NCBI RefSeq assembly: GCF_018130765.1
Contig: NZ_JAFCJZ010000012.1
Location: 124,001 to 188,000 of the forward strand
Source: Bradyrhizobium iriomotense
Lineage (GTDB): Bacteria > Pseudomonadota > Alphaproteobacteria > Rhizobiales > Xanthobacteraceae
Length of the DNA stretch: 64,000 bases
Reading direction: 5' to 3'
In this document: piece by piece, positions 37,782 through 46,237 of the stretch
How the letters are laid out: each line of letters begins with the position of its first letter
Position numbering within the stretch: position 1 is the first letter of the stretch
Notes under the pieces: generated by a model
Told to the model about the DNA's origin: nothing
Databases searched by the model: none
What the model saw: the letters and a program-made list of their open reading frames with translations, nothing else
Position numbers and translations under genes: made by a program

Positions 37782-37830
37782 GGCTTGCTCCAGAGCAATG
37801 TTGCTCTCACTCCGCTTGCGGCCCGAATTC

Positions 37831-37947
37831 GCCTCGCCCCGCTTGCGGGTGAGGGGGACTCTCCGCGGGGACGGTGACAGTTGGGTTCGCGGAGACTCCC
37901 CCTCACCCGCCGCGCGTCGGTCTCTCCCCGCAAGCGGGGAGAGGCGA
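37831..37947. repeat. intergenic palindrome, family D
   Basis: CCTCGCCCCGCTTGCGGGTGAGGGGGACTCTCCGCG at the left and the corresponding GCGGAGACTCCCCCTCACCC...CCCCGCAAGCGGGGAGAGG at the right form a large stem with internal smaller palindromes. A second copy is at 54288-54408. Confidence 0.8.
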
Positions 37948-38066
37948 AGAAGGCAGGCCGCTCGCGCAAATCGGAAATCATCCAGCTAGCTTCTGATATT
38001 ATTGGCTTAAAAGCCAGATCGGGAACGCCATGGCGAACCGCCGCACACGGTGTTATCTACCCTCAG

Positions 38067-38261
38067 ATGGCATTTATCCTGAGTACTTTCATCCTGCCGA
38101 TCGCGGTCGGCGCCGTGGCTTTGGTGCTGCTGCTCGGTCTCGTCAACATGATGCGTGGCGGCTCGCCAAACACCTCGCAGAAGCTGATGCGCTGGCGGGT
38201 GCTGCTGCAGTTCGTGGCGATCGTCATCGCCATGACCGCGGTCTGGGCGATGGGACGGTAG
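38067..38261 (+). CDS. HIG1-type twin-transmembrane small protein
   Basis: A 64-residue protein with two membrane helices (about 2-28 and 44-60) linked by the charged loop MMRGGSPNTSQKLMRWRV. This pattern is the HIG1/twin-TM small protein of alphaproteobacteria, which in mitochondria associates with cytochrome oxidase. Start ATG 38067 fits the family; the frame extends further upstream but the extension overlaps a repeat. It stands upstream of the PduO-type gene and the etfBA genes, the usual Rhizobiales order. Confidence 0.85.
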   Translation: MAFILSTFILPIAVGAVALVLLLGLVNMMRGGSPNTSQKLMRWRVLLQFVAIVIAMTAVWAMGR

Positions 38262-38262
38262 G

Positions 38263-38306
38263 GCATGATCCGGAAAAGTGCGAAGCGGTTTTCCGACAAG
38301 GTCATG
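38263..38306. repeat. short intergenic palindrome, family B
   Basis: GCATGATCCGGAAAAGTGCGAAGCGGTTTTCCG followed by ACAAGGTCATGAC; it begins right after the HIG1-type stop and ends 23 bases before the next gene, matching the copy at 33887-33931 except for a few bases near the right end. Confidence 0.75.
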
Positions 38307-38328
38307 ACCTAAGATCGAGGAATCTGTC

Positions 38329-38901
38329 ATGGTGGTATTGAACCGCATCTATACCAAGACCGGTGACGACGGCACGACAGCGCTCGGCTCGGGCGAGCGC
38401 CGTCCGAAATACGATTTACGCATCGAGGCCTATGGCACGGTCGACGAAACCAATGCCGCAATCGGCGTTGTCAGGCTCCATACCCATGACATGCCCGAGT
38501 TCGACGCGATGCTCGGCCGCATCCAGAACGATCTGTTCGACCTCGGCGCCGATCTCGCGGTGCCCGAACGTGAAGGCAAGGCCGAGCGGCTGCGGGTGGT
38601 CGCGAGCCAGGTGGAACGGCTTGAGCGCGATATCGACGCGCTCAACGACAAGCTCGCGCCGCTCACCTCTTTCGTGCTCCCCGGCGGTACGCCGGCCGCG
38701 GCCTACCTCCATGTCGCGCGTACGATATGCCGCAGGGCGGAACGCGTCATCGTGGAACTGGCGGCCCAGCCGGGTGAGCCCGTCAGCGCGGCTGGCATCC
38801 AGTATATGAATCGCCTGTCGGACTTCCTGTTCGTGGCGAGCCGTGCCGCTAACCATAACGGCGCCGGGGACGTGCTCTGGGTTCCGGGCCAGAACCGCTG
38901 A
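38329..38901 (+). CDS. cob(I)alamin adenosyltransferase, PduO type
   Basis: A 190-residue enzyme that transfers adenosyl from ATP to cob(I)alamin. The N-terminal TKTGDDGTTALGSGERRPK contains the ATP-binding TGDxGxT string, then YGTVDETNAAIG, and near the C-terminus RTICRRAERVIVEL and MNRLSDFLFVASR are the conserved helices. Located just upstream of etfB in the common alphaproteobacterial order. ATG 38329 has only a weak ribosome binding site. Confidence 0.93.
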   Translation: MVVLNRIYTKTGDDGTTALGSGERRPKYDLRIEAYGTVDETNAAIGVVRLHTHDMPEFDAMLGRIQNDLFDLGADLAVPEREGKAERLRVVASQVERLERDIDALNDKLAPLTSFVLPGGTPAAAYLHVARTICRRAERVIVELAAQPGEPVSAAGIQYMNRLSDFLFVASRAANHNGAGDVLWVPGQNR

Positions 38902-38951
38902 CCTATTTGGGCGGTGCAATTCTAAGGTCTAAAAATTGGCCGCTTCGCGCG

Positions 38952-38980
38952 TTGACCGGGCCGGATCAGGCCTTTAGGTT
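38952..38980 (+). promoter_or_regulatory. probable sigma-70-type promoter of etfBA
   Basis: TTGACC (38952-38957), a 17-base spacer, and TAGGTT (38975-38980) precede etfB by about 50 bases. The same two boxes with the same spacing occur before the metX riboswitch (TTGACG-17-TAGGTT), which supports the call. Confidence 0.55.
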
Positions 38981-39027
38981 CCGCGCCAGTTGATAACCCC
39001 CCTCCCAAATTGAGTGAAAGAGGATCG

Positions 39028-39777
39028 ATGAAGGTCTTAGTGCCGGTAAAGCGGGTGGTCGATTACAACGTCAAGGTCCGCGTCAAGGGCGATGGATCGG
39101 GCGTTGAACTCGCCAACGTCAAGATGTCGATGAACCCGTTCGACGAAATCGCGGTCGAGGAAGCGCTGCGCCTGAAGGAAGCCGGCAAGGCGACCGAAGT
39201 CGTGGTGGTCTCCATTGGACCTGCGCAGGCGTCGGAGACGATCCGTACCGGTCTCGCCATGGGCGCCGATCGCGGCATCCTGGTGAAGGCCGAAGGCACC
39301 GTCGAGCCGCTCGCCGTCGCCAAGATCCTGAAGAAGGTTGCTGAGGAAGAGCAGCCTGGCCTCATCATCCTCGGCAAGCAGGCGATCGACGACGACAGTA
39401 ACCAGACCGGCCAGATGCTGGCCGCGCTGCTCGGCTGGTCGCAGGCGACGTTCGCCTCCAAGCTCGAGGTCGAAGGCTCTGACTTCAAAGTCACGCGCGA
39501 AGTCGACGGCGGTCTGCAGACCGTCAAGCTGAAGGGACCGGCGATCGTCACCACCGACCTCCGTCTCAACGAGCCGCGCTACGCCTCGCTGCCGAACATC
39601 ATGAAGGCGAAGAAGAAGCCGATCGCGGAGAAGACCGTTGCCGATTACGGCGTCGATATCGCCGCGCGCCTCGAGGTTCTCAAGACCACTGAACCGGCGG
39701 GCCGCAAGGCGGGCGTCAAGGTCAAGGACGTCGCCGAGCTGGTGTCGAAACTCAAGAACGAAGCCGGGGTGCTCTGA
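39028..39777 (+). CDS. etfB: electron transfer flavoprotein subunit beta
   Basis: A 249-residue subunit with the ETF beta signature VKRVVDYNVKVRV at the start, MNPFDEIAVEEALRLKEAG, and the AMP-binding QAIDDDSNQTGQM. With EtfA it shuttles electrons from acyl-CoA dehydrogenases to ETF-quinone oxidoreductase. GAAAGAGGATCG supplies the ribosome binding site for ATG 39028. The stop codon shares one base with the etfA start. Confidence 0.95.
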   Translation: MKVLVPVKRVVDYNVKVRVKGDGSGVELANVKMSMNPFDEIAVEEALRLKEAGKATEVVVVSIGPAQASETIRTGLAMGADRGILVKAEGTVEPLAVAKILKKVAEEEQPGLIILGKQAIDDDSNQTGQMLAALLGWSQATFASKLEVEGSDFKVTREVDGGLQTVKLKGPAIVTTDLRLNEPRYASLPNIMKAKKKPIAEKTVADYGVDIAARLEVLKTTEPAGRKAGVKVKDVAELVSKLKNEAGVL

Positions 39778-40721
39778 TGACGACGCTTCTGATTGCCGAA
39801 CACGACAATGCGTCGCTCAAGGATGCGACCAACAAGACCCTGACCGCGGCTGCCGCGCTCGGCGCGGACGTCGAGGTGCTGGTGGCCGGCCAGAACGCCA
39901 AGGCCGCGGCGGATGCTGCTGCCAAGCTTGCCGGCGTGAAGAAGGTGCTGCTCGCCGACGGCGAGCTCTACGCGCACGATCTCGCCGAGCCGCTGGCCGC
40001 GCTGATCGTCTCGCTGGCCCCGTCCTATGACGCGATCGTCGCGCCCGCGACCTCGCGCTTCAAGAACGTGATGCCGCGTGTCGCCGCCCTGCTCGACGTC
40101 ATGCAGGTCTCGGAGATCATCAAGGTGGTCGCCCCCGATACCTATGAGCGTCCGATCTATGCCGGCAACGCCATCCAGACGGTGAAGTCGAAGGACGCCA
40201 AGAAGGTCATCACGGTCCGCACCTCCACCTTCGCCGCAGCGGGCGAAGGCGGCAGCGCGCCGGTCGAGGCCGTGGCGGCAGCCGCCGATCCCGGCCTGTC
40301 GTCCTTCGTCGGCGAGGAAGTCGCCAAGAGCGACCGTCCCGAGCTGACCTCGGCGAAGATCATCGTCTCCGGTGGCCGCGCCATGCAGAGCCGCGAGAAT
40401 TTTGCCAAGTACATCGAGCCACTGGCTGACAAGCTGGGCGCCGGTGTCGGTGCCTCGCGTGCGGCGGTGGACGCCGGCTATGCCCCGAACGACTGGCAGG
40501 TCGGCCAGACCGGCAAGGTCGTGGCCCCCGAGCTCTATGTCGCCGTGGGTATTTCCGGCGCGATCCAGCATCTGGCCGGCATGAAGGACTCCAAGGTGAT
40601 CGTCGCGATCAACAAGGACGAGGACGCGCCGATCTTCCAGGTCGCCGATTACGGCCTGGTCGCCGACCTCTACCAGGCGGTTCCGGAGCTGACGGCCGAA
40701 CTGGGCAAGCTCGGCAAGTAA
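39777..40721 (+). CDS. etfA: electron transfer flavoprotein subunit alpha
   Basis: A 314-residue FAD-binding subunit. The C-terminal FAD site is complete: VVSGGRAMQSREN-like segment (here IIVSGGRAMQSRENF), GASRAAVDAGYAPNDWQVGQTGK and GISGAIQHLAGMKDSKVIVAINKDEDAPIF. It overlaps etfB by one base, so the pair is translationally coupled. A very strong hairpin with T-run ends the operon just downstream. Confidence 0.95.
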   Translation: MTTLLIAEHDNASLKDATNKTLTAAAALGADVEVLVAGQNAKAAADAAAKLAGVKKVLLADGELYAHDLAEPLAALIVSLAPSYDAIVAPATSRFKNVMPRVAALLDVMQVSEIIKVVAPDTYERPIYAGNAIQTVKSKDAKKVITVRTSTFAAAGEGGSAPVEAVAAAADPGLSSFVGEEVAKSDRPELTSAKIIVSGGRAMQSRENFAKYIEPLADKLGAGVGASRAAVDAGYAPNDWQVGQTGKVVAPELYVAVGISGAIQHLAGMKDSKVIVAINKDEDAPIFQVADYGLVADLYQAVPELTAELGKLGK

Positions 40722-40731
40722 AACGCGTTCA

Positions 40732-40774
40732 AAACACCGGCCGGAGGTATAAACTCCGGCCGGTGTTTCATTTT
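40732..40774 (+). terminator. intrinsic terminator after etfBA
   Basis: AAACACCGGCCGGAG (40732-40746) and CTCCGGCCGGTGTTT (40754-40768) form a perfect 15-base stem with loop GTATAAA, followed by CATTTTTG. It is ten bases past the etfA stop and is the strongest terminator in the window. Confidence 0.9.
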
Positions 40775-40930
40775 TGAGGCGTTTTCTTTGGCGTGGGGCA
40801 CGCCTTCGAAGCGATCCAATCTAGGTTTCGAGCCAAGGTTCTGATTAAATCAGGCTTCTGGTCAAATCAGACCTCCCGGCTCAGGGGATAGGCAGGGCGC
40901 GATATGCGCGCCGTTCCGGTGGATGACATT

Positions 40931-41812
40931 ATGGCGGCAGTGATCAAGAAGGTCGGCGTGATCGGCGCGGGTCAGATGGGCAATGGCATCGCGCATGTTG
41001 CGGCGCTCGCCGGCTTCGACGTGGTGCTCAACGATGTTTCGGCCGACCGCCTCAAGTCGGGCATGGCCACCATCAACGGCAATCTGGCGCGCCAGGTCTC
41101 CAAGAAGGTCGTCACCGAGGACGCCAAGACCCAGGCGCTGTCGCGCATCGTGGCCGCCGAGAAGTTCGACGACCTCGCCGACTGCGATCTGGTGATCGAG
41201 ACCGCGGTCGAGAAGGAAGAGGTCAAGCGCAAGATCTTTCACGAGCTCTGCGCCATCTTGAAGCCCGAGGCGATCGTCGCCTCCGACACGTCCTCGATCT
41301 CGATCACCCGCCTTGCCGCCGCCACCGACCGGCCCGAGCGTTTCATCGGCATCCACTTCATGAATCCGGTGCCGCTGATGGAGCTGGTCGAGCTGATCCG
41401 CGGCATCGCCACGGACGACTCGACCTTCGAGGCGGCCAAGGAATTCGTCGCCAAGCTCGGCAAGCAGGTCGCGGTCTCCGAGGATTTCCCGGCCTTCATC
41501 GTCAACCGCATTTTGCTGCCGATGATCAACGAAGCGATCTACACGCTGTATGAAGGCGTCGGCAATGTCGAGGCGATCGACGCGGCGATGAAGCTCGGCG
41601 CGCACCATCCGATGGGTCCGCTCGAGCTTGCCGATTTCATCGGTCTCGACACCTGCCTGTCGATCATGCAGGTCCTGCACGAGGGCCTTGCCGACTCCAA
41701 GTACCGCCCGTGCCCGCTGCTGGTGAAATATGTCGAGGCCGGCTGGCTCGGTCGCAAGACCCAGCGCGGCTTCTACGACTACCGCGGCGCCAAGCCGGTT
41801 CCGACAAGGTAA
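40931..41812 (+). CDS. 3-hydroxybutyryl-CoA dehydrogenase
   Basis: A 293-residue NAD(P)-dependent enzyme (PaaH/HbdA type). Rossmann motif VGVIGAGQMGNGIAHVAALAG begins the protein, the catalytic region is IHFMNPVPLMELVELIRG (with His) followed by VNRILLPMINEAI (with Asn), and the C-terminal domain has the PMGPLELADFIGLD string. It oxidises or forms acetoacetyl-CoA in butanoate/PHB metabolism, fitting the etfBA neighbourhood. ATG 40931 is chosen by homology; an ATG at 40904 is in frame with no better ribosome binding site. Confidence 0.93.
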   Translation: MAAVIKKVGVIGAGQMGNGIAHVAALAGFDVVLNDVSADRLKSGMATINGNLARQVSKKVVTEDAKTQALSRIVAAEKFDDLADCDLVIETAVEKEEVKRKIFHELCAILKPEAIVASDTSSISITRLAAATDRPERFIGIHFMNPVPLMELVELIRGIATDDSTFEAAKEFVAKLGKQVAVSEDFPAFIVNRILLPMINEAIYTLYEGVGNVEAIDAAMKLGAHHPMGPLELADFIGLDTCLSIMQVLHEGLADSKYRPCPLLVKYVEAGWLGRKTQRGFYDYRGAKPVPTR

Positions 41813-41823
41813 TCCATTTCCAG

Positions 41824-41926
41824 GTGCCGTAGGGTGGGCAAAGGCACAAAGCGCCGTGCCCACGATATCTCTCCGATCACACGACGGGTTTGGTGGGCAC
41901 GCTTCGCTTTGCCCACCCTACGGCAC
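41824..41926. repeat. intergenic palindrome, family E
   Basis: GTGCCGTAGGGTGGGCAAAG (41824-41843) and CTTTGCCCACCCTACGGCAC (41907-41926) are perfect 20-base inverted repeats around a 63-base middle. The element lies just downstream of the dehydrogenase gene. Only one copy is seen in this window. Confidence 0.85.
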
Positions 41927-42009
41927 TTTTGTCGTGGGTCGGCTCTGTGACAATTCATGTCCCATTAACCCCTCGCGTCTAGGTTACAACCGGTACGAGG
42001 GTTCGCGTA

Positions 42010-42204
42010 ATGGATATGATGGCGATGGTCAGCACCATGCTGGCCGCTCAGCAAGGCGCGCTGCAGTCGAATATTGCGGCGACGCTGACCAAGCAGAACT
42101 TGGACATGGAGAAATCCACCGTCCTGACGCTGCTCGGCGCCGGTCAGCCCTCGCTCGCCAATGTCGGCCCCGGTGTCGGCGGCAACCTGAACGTGACTGC
42201 CTAA
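42010..42204 (+). CDS. YjfB-like putative motility protein
   Basis: A 64-residue soluble protein beginning MDMMAMVSTMLAAQQGALQ and ending PGVGGNLNVTA. The pattern (a helix with AxxxAxxQ, a KQNLDMEK turn and a Gly/Asn-rich C-terminus) agrees with the YjfB family, members of which occur near flagellar genes in other bacteria. No flagellar gene is present nearby. A second in-frame ATG at 42016 is possible. Confidence 0.7.
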   Translation: MDMMAMVSTMLAAQQGALQSNIAATLTKQNLDMEKSTVLTLLGAGQPSLANVGPGVGGNLNVTA

Positions 42205-42207
42205 CCC

Positions 42208-42873
42208 CTAAAGCGACGCGGCGGCCTTGCCGGTCGCGGCCCGCAGCAGCTTGAGCGCATCCTCGCTCGCCCATTCCGCCGGCCCCGCGATCGTCGCGAT
42301 CTCGCAGCCTTGGGGGTCGACCAGCACCGAGGTCGGCATACCCAGCGCCCGGCCTATCGCCTTAAGATCCTGGAAAACCTTGGCTTTCTGGTCGTTGAAA
42401 TAGCCGAGCCGGGTCAGATTGGCCTCTTTCAGGAAAGTCCTGGGCTTCTCGGGGTCGCGGGTGTCGATATTGATCGCCACCACCTCGAAATTCGGGCCCG
42501 ACAGCTTGCCCTGGAGCTCGTCCAGCGCGGGCATTTCCTTCCGGCAGGGCACGCACCAGGTGGCCCAGAGGTTCACCAGCAGCGTCTTGCCACGGAAATC
42601 GGACAGTTTCTTCGGCTTGCCGTCGGCATCCTCGAAGGTGAGGTCGGGCAGCTTCAACGGCGCGTTCGCCATGGTCAGGGCGGCCACCTCGCCATGGGCG
42701 AGCGGGGCGATTTTCTGCGCGATTGCCACCGCCGGCTTGCAGGTCGGATCGCCCGAGGGTGCCCGGCTCAGGCCCAGCCCATACAGCGCGGCGAAGCCGG
42801 CCAGCCCGCCGATCGCCACGGTGGCGATGACGAGGGGGATCCGGCGCGTGGCGGAGGGCTTCTTGTCGAGCAT
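42208..42873 (-). CDS. tlpA: thiol:disulfide oxidoreductase TlpA
   Basis: A 221-residue membrane-anchored periplasmic thioredoxin. One N-terminal helix (about 12-30) precedes a thioredoxin fold with active site WCVPC in LLVNLWATWCVPCRKEMPALDELQG and cis-Pro loop ALGMPTSVLVDP. It agrees in length and nearly residue for residue with the B. japonicum TlpA I remember, a reductant for the copper-inserting Sco-type and CoxB factors of aa3 cytochrome oxidase. An ATG at 42885 would add four residues. Divergent from argH. Confidence 0.95.
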   Translation of the reverse strand: MLDKKPSATRRIPLVIATVAIGGLAGFAALYGLGLSRAPSGDPTCKPAVAIAQKIAPLAHGEVAALTMANAPLKLPDLTFEDADGKPKKLSDFRGKTLLVNLWATWCVPCRKEMPALDELQGKLSGPNFEVVAINIDTRDPEKPRTFLKEANLTRLGYFNDQKAKVFQDLKAIGRALGMPTSVLVDPQGCEIATIAGPAEWASEDALKLLRAATGKAAASL

Positions 42874-42974
42874 ATCGTTTGTCATCCGGTCGCAGATATG
42901 GCTATCAGGGGCCTCTTAATACGGCTGGCCTCGGCCAGCAAACGTGCGGCAAAGCAAGGCGTGAGCAGGGGATC

Positions 42975-44372
42975 ATGAGCAACAAGATGTGGGGCGGCCG
43001 GTTCTCGGAACGTCCCGATGAGATCATGGAAGAGATCAACGTCTCCATCGACGTCGATCGTCACCTCTTTGCCCAGGACATTGCCGCGTCCAAGGCCCAC
43101 GCCGCGATGCTCGCCGCGAACGGCATCATCACGGCCTCTGATGCGAAAAATATCGGCAAGGGTCTAGACACGATTTTGTCAGAGATCGGCAAGGGCGGCT
43201 TCGAATTCAAGCGCGCGCTCGAGGACATCCATATGAATGTCGAGAGCCGCCTGTCGGAGCTGATCGGCCCCGCGGCCGGCCGCCTGCACACCGCGCGTTC
43301 GCGCAACGACCAGGTCGCGACCGATTTCCGTCTCTACGTCCGCGACGTCCTCGACGAGACCGACGCCGCGCTCGCCGCGTTCCAGCAGGCGCTGGTCGCG
43401 CGCGCGCTGGAGCACGCTGCGACAGTGATGCCCGGCTTCACGCATCTGCAGACCGCGCAGCCCGTGACCTTCGGCCATCATCTGCTCGCCTATGTCGAGA
43501 TGGCGGCGCGCGATCGCGGCCGTTTCCAGGACGCGCGCAAGCGGCTCAATGAATCGCCGCTCGGCGCCGCCGCGCTCGCCGGCACTTCGTTCCCGATCGA
43601 CCGCCACGCCACCGCGAAGGCGCTTGGCTTCGACCGCCCGATGGCGAACTCGCTCGACGCCGTCTCCGACCGCGACTTCGTGCTGGAGACACTGTCGGCG
43701 GCCTCGATCTGCGCCGTGCACATGTCGCGCTTTGCCGAGGAGATCGTGATCTGGACCTCGCCGCTGGTCGGCTTGATCCGCCTCAGCGACAAGTTCACCA
43801 CCGGCTCCTCGATCATGCCGCAGAAGCGCAATCCGGATGCCGCCGAACTCGTGCGTGCCAAGACCGGTCGCGTCATCGGTGCGCTCAATGGCCTCCTGAT
43901 CGTGATGAAGGGCCTGCCGCTCGCCTATCAAAAGGACATGCAGGAGGACAAGCAGGGCGCCATGGAGGGCTTTGCCGCGCTGTCGCTGGCGATCCGCGCC
44001 ATGACCGGCATGGTCCGCGATCTCGTCCCTGACGAAGCCAAGATGAAGGCGGCCGCCGGCGAGGGTTACGCCACCGCGACCGATCTTGCCGACTGGCTGG
44101 TGCGGACCCTGAAGATGCCGTTCCGCGAGGCCCACCACGTCACCGGCCGCATCGTCGCCAAGGCGGCCGAAGGCGGCATGGCGCTGCACGAGCTGCCGCT
44201 GAAGGAGATGCAGGCGATCGAGCCGAAGATCACCAAGGACGTGCTCGGCGTGCTCTCGGTCGAATCGTCGGTGAAGAGCCGCACCAGCTTCGGCGGTACC
44301 GCGCCGAAGAACGTGGCGTCGCAGGCCAAGGCCTGGGCGAAGCGGCTGGAAAAAGAGCGAAAATTGGGCTGA
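42975..44372 (+). CDS. argH: argininosuccinate lyase
   Basis: A 465-residue enzyme of the fumarase/aspartase superfamily that cleaves argininosuccinate to arginine and fumarate. It begins NKMWGGRFSERPDEIMEE; the AGRLHTARSRNDQVATD region holds substrate-binding residues and GSSIMPQKRNPD is the flexible signature loop with catalytic Ser. AGGGG precedes ATG 42975. The next genes, a lipoprotein and lysA, follow on the same strand. Confidence 0.96.
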   Translation: MSNKMWGGRFSERPDEIMEEINVSIDVDRHLFAQDIAASKAHAAMLAANGIITASDAKNIGKGLDTILSEIGKGGFEFKRALEDIHMNVESRLSELIGPAAGRLHTARSRNDQVATDFRLYVRDVLDETDAALAAFQQALVARALEHAATVMPGFTHLQTAQPVTFGHHLLAYVEMAARDRGRFQDARKRLNESPLGAAALAGTSFPIDRHATAKALGFDRPMANSLDAVSDRDFVLETLSAASICAVHMSRFAEEIVIWTSPLVGLIRLSDKFTTGSSIMPQKRNPDAAELVRAKTGRVIGALNGLLIVMKGLPLAYQKDMQEDKQGAMEGFAALSLAIRAMTGMVRDLVPDEAKMKAAAGEGYATATDLADWLVRTLKMPFREAHHVTGRIVAKAAEGGMALHELPLKEMQAIEPKITKDVLGVLSVESSVKSRTSFGGTAPKNVASQAKAWAKRLEKERKLG

Positions 44373-44465
44373 GGGCAAAATTTCGCTTATGTTTCATGGT
44401 CATCCGGCTCTCGCCAGAGCGCGCCAATCTCTGTATGGTGCGGCCCGCGTAGTGGGGATTTCGTC

Positions 44466-44747
44466 GTGACGTCAAAGTTTCGCCCGGCCGGCTCGGGGTG
44501 GGCCATCATTGTCTTGAGCCTGACGGCGCTCGCGCTTGCCGGCTGCGGCCGCAAAGGTCCGCTCGACCTGCCGCCGACCGCGTCCACGGCCAATGTCGCA
44601 GCGCCAACCGACACCGAGACCGAAGCCCAGAAGACGCCGAGCGTGTTCAACCCCACCTATGGTGCGGACGCTGCACCTGCGGCTCCCAAGGGCAAGAAGA
44701 AATCGTTTATTCTCGACCCGCTCCTGGACGACAAGCCCAGCCGGTAG
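44466..44747 (+). CDS. small lipoprotein, LptM/YifL-type
   Basis: A 93-residue lipoprotein. After a hydrophobic stretch the lipobox LALAGCG gives Cys 27 as the lipidated residue, followed at once by GRKGPLDLPP, the signature of the argH-lysA-linked lipoprotein of proteobacteria, where the E. coli relative helps assemble the LPS translocon (LptD). Start is a GTG at 44466 with GTGGGGA upstream. The C-terminal half is low in structure and ends with KKKSFILDPLLDD. Confidence 0.85.
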   Translation: MTSKFRPAGSGWAIIVLSLTALALAGCGRKGPLDLPPTASTANVAAPTDTETEAQKTPSVFNPTYGADAAPAAPKGKKKSFILDPLLDDKPSR

Positions 44748-44770
44748 GCTGGAGTAACTGAGCCAACGCC

Positions 44771-46036
44771 ATGAACCATTTCGACTATCGCAACGGCGTG
44801 CTGCACGCCGAGGCGGTGAACCTGTCCGAGATCGCCGCGAGCGTCGGCACGCCGTTCTACTGCTATTCGACCGCGACGCTGGAGCGGCATTACCGCGTCT
44901 TCACCGAGGCTTTCGCCGGCGAGAAGGTGCTGGTCTGCTACGCCATGAAGGCGAACTCCAACCAGTCGGTGCTGCGCACGCTGGCCAAGCTTGGGGCCGG
45001 CGCCGACGTGGTCTCGGGCGGTGAGTTGAAGCGCGCGCTGGCCGCCGGCATTCCCGCCAGCAAGATCGTGTTCTCCGGCGTCGGCAAGACCGAAGACGAG
45101 CTGCGCGCCGCGCTGGCCGCCGACATCCTCTGTCTCAACGTCGAATCCGAGCCGGAGCTCGAGCTGCTGTCGCGCCTTGCGACCGAGATGGGCAAGACCG
45201 CGCGGATCTCGTTGCGCGTCAATCCCGACGTCGATGCCGGCACGCATGCAAAAATCTCCACCGGCAAGTCCGAGAACAAGTTCGGCATCCCGATCGTGCA
45301 TGCCCGCGAGGTCTACGCGCGCGCTGCGAAGCTGCCTGGTATCGAAGTGACCGGCACCGACGTGCATATCGGCAGCCAGATCACCGATCTCTCCAGCATG
45401 GAGACCGCGTTCCGCATCCTCTCCGAATTCGTGCAGACGCTGCGTAGCGATGGCCACGACATCAGCCACGTCGATTTCGGCGGCGGCCTCGGCATTCCCT
45501 ATTACATGGACCGCGAGGCCCCGCCGGCGCCCGCCGCCTATGCCGCCATGGTCAAGCGCGTCAGCCACAATCTCGGCTGCACGCTGATGTTCGAGCCGGG
45601 CCGCATGATCGTCGGCAATGCCGGCATCCTCGTCGCCAAGGTGATCTATGTGAAGCACGGCGACGGCAAGAACTTCGTCATCATCGACGCCGCGATGAAC
45701 GATCTGATCCGCCCGACGCTGTATGAGGCCCATCACGATATCCTGCCGGTGACGCAGCCGGCGAAGGATGCCGCCACGATCACGGCCGACGTCGTCGGCC
45801 CGGTCTGCGAGACCGGCGATTATCTCGCGCTCGACCGCACGCTGCCGACGCCGAAGGCGGGCGATCTCCTCGCCATCATGACCGCCGGCGCCTATGGCGC
45901 CGTGCAGGCCGGCACCTACAACACGCGCCCGCTGGTGCCCGAGGTGCTGGTGAAGGGCGATCAGTACGCCGTCGTGCGCCCGCGCATCGAGGTCGAGCAG
46001 CTGATCGCGATGGATACGCCGGCGCCGTGGCTGTGA
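44771..46036 (+). CDS. lysA: diaminopimelate decarboxylase
   Basis: A 421-residue PLP enzyme catalysing the last step of lysine synthesis. The PLP Lys is in YAMKANSNQSVL, the glycine-rich phosphate site is FGGGLGIPY, and the dimer-interface Cys/active-site segment is VGPVCETGDYLA. C-terminal AGAYGAVQAGTYNTRPLVPEVLV is conserved. Follows the lipoprotein gene by 23 bases. Confidence 0.96.
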   Translation: MNHFDYRNGVLHAEAVNLSEIAASVGTPFYCYSTATLERHYRVFTEAFAGEKVLVCYAMKANSNQSVLRTLAKLGAGADVVSGGELKRALAAGIPASKIVFSGVGKTEDELRAALAADILCLNVESEPELELLSRLATEMGKTARISLRVNPDVDAGTHAKISTGKSENKFGIPIVHAREVYARAAKLPGIEVTGTDVHIGSQITDLSSMETAFRILSEFVQTLRSDGHDISHVDFGGGLGIPYYMDREAPPAPAAYAAMVKRVSHNLGCTLMFEPGRMIVGNAGILVAKVIYVKHGDGKNFVIIDAAMNDLIRPTLYEAHHDILPVTQPAKDAATITADVVGPVCETGDYLALDRTLPTPKAGDLLAIMTAGAYGAVQAGTYNTRPLVPEVLVKGDQYAVVRPRIEVEQLIAMDTPAPWL

Positions 46037-46070
46037 GGCGGTGAGGGACGGTAAGGCGGTTTAACAACTT

Positions 46071-46216
46071 CGGTGTCGTCCCGGCGAAGGCCGGGACCCG
46101 TTACCCCAGGAAGTAATTTGGCGCGAAGCTGGTAACCACGAGTCTTCGCCAAACCTCTCCCTGGGGTAATGGGTCCTGGATCAGCGCTCGCTCCGCTCGC
46201 TTGTCCAGGACGACGT
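46071..46216. repeat. intergenic palindrome, family C
   Basis: GTCGTCCCGGCGAAGGCCGGGACCC on the left and TCCAGGACGAC on the right frame an element that also holds ATTACCCCAGGAAG and its inverse CCTGGGGTAATGGG. The same composite occurs at 47201-47330 and 51011-51135, with variable middle. Confidence 0.8.
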
Positions 46217-46237
46217 GGACAGGGGATGCGCGAGAAA

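Noticed and set aside
37881..38066. Upstream extension of the HIG1-type protein
   Set aside because: The extra 62 residues are encoded by a family D repeat and do not resemble HIG1 proteins; ATG 38067 gives the family length.
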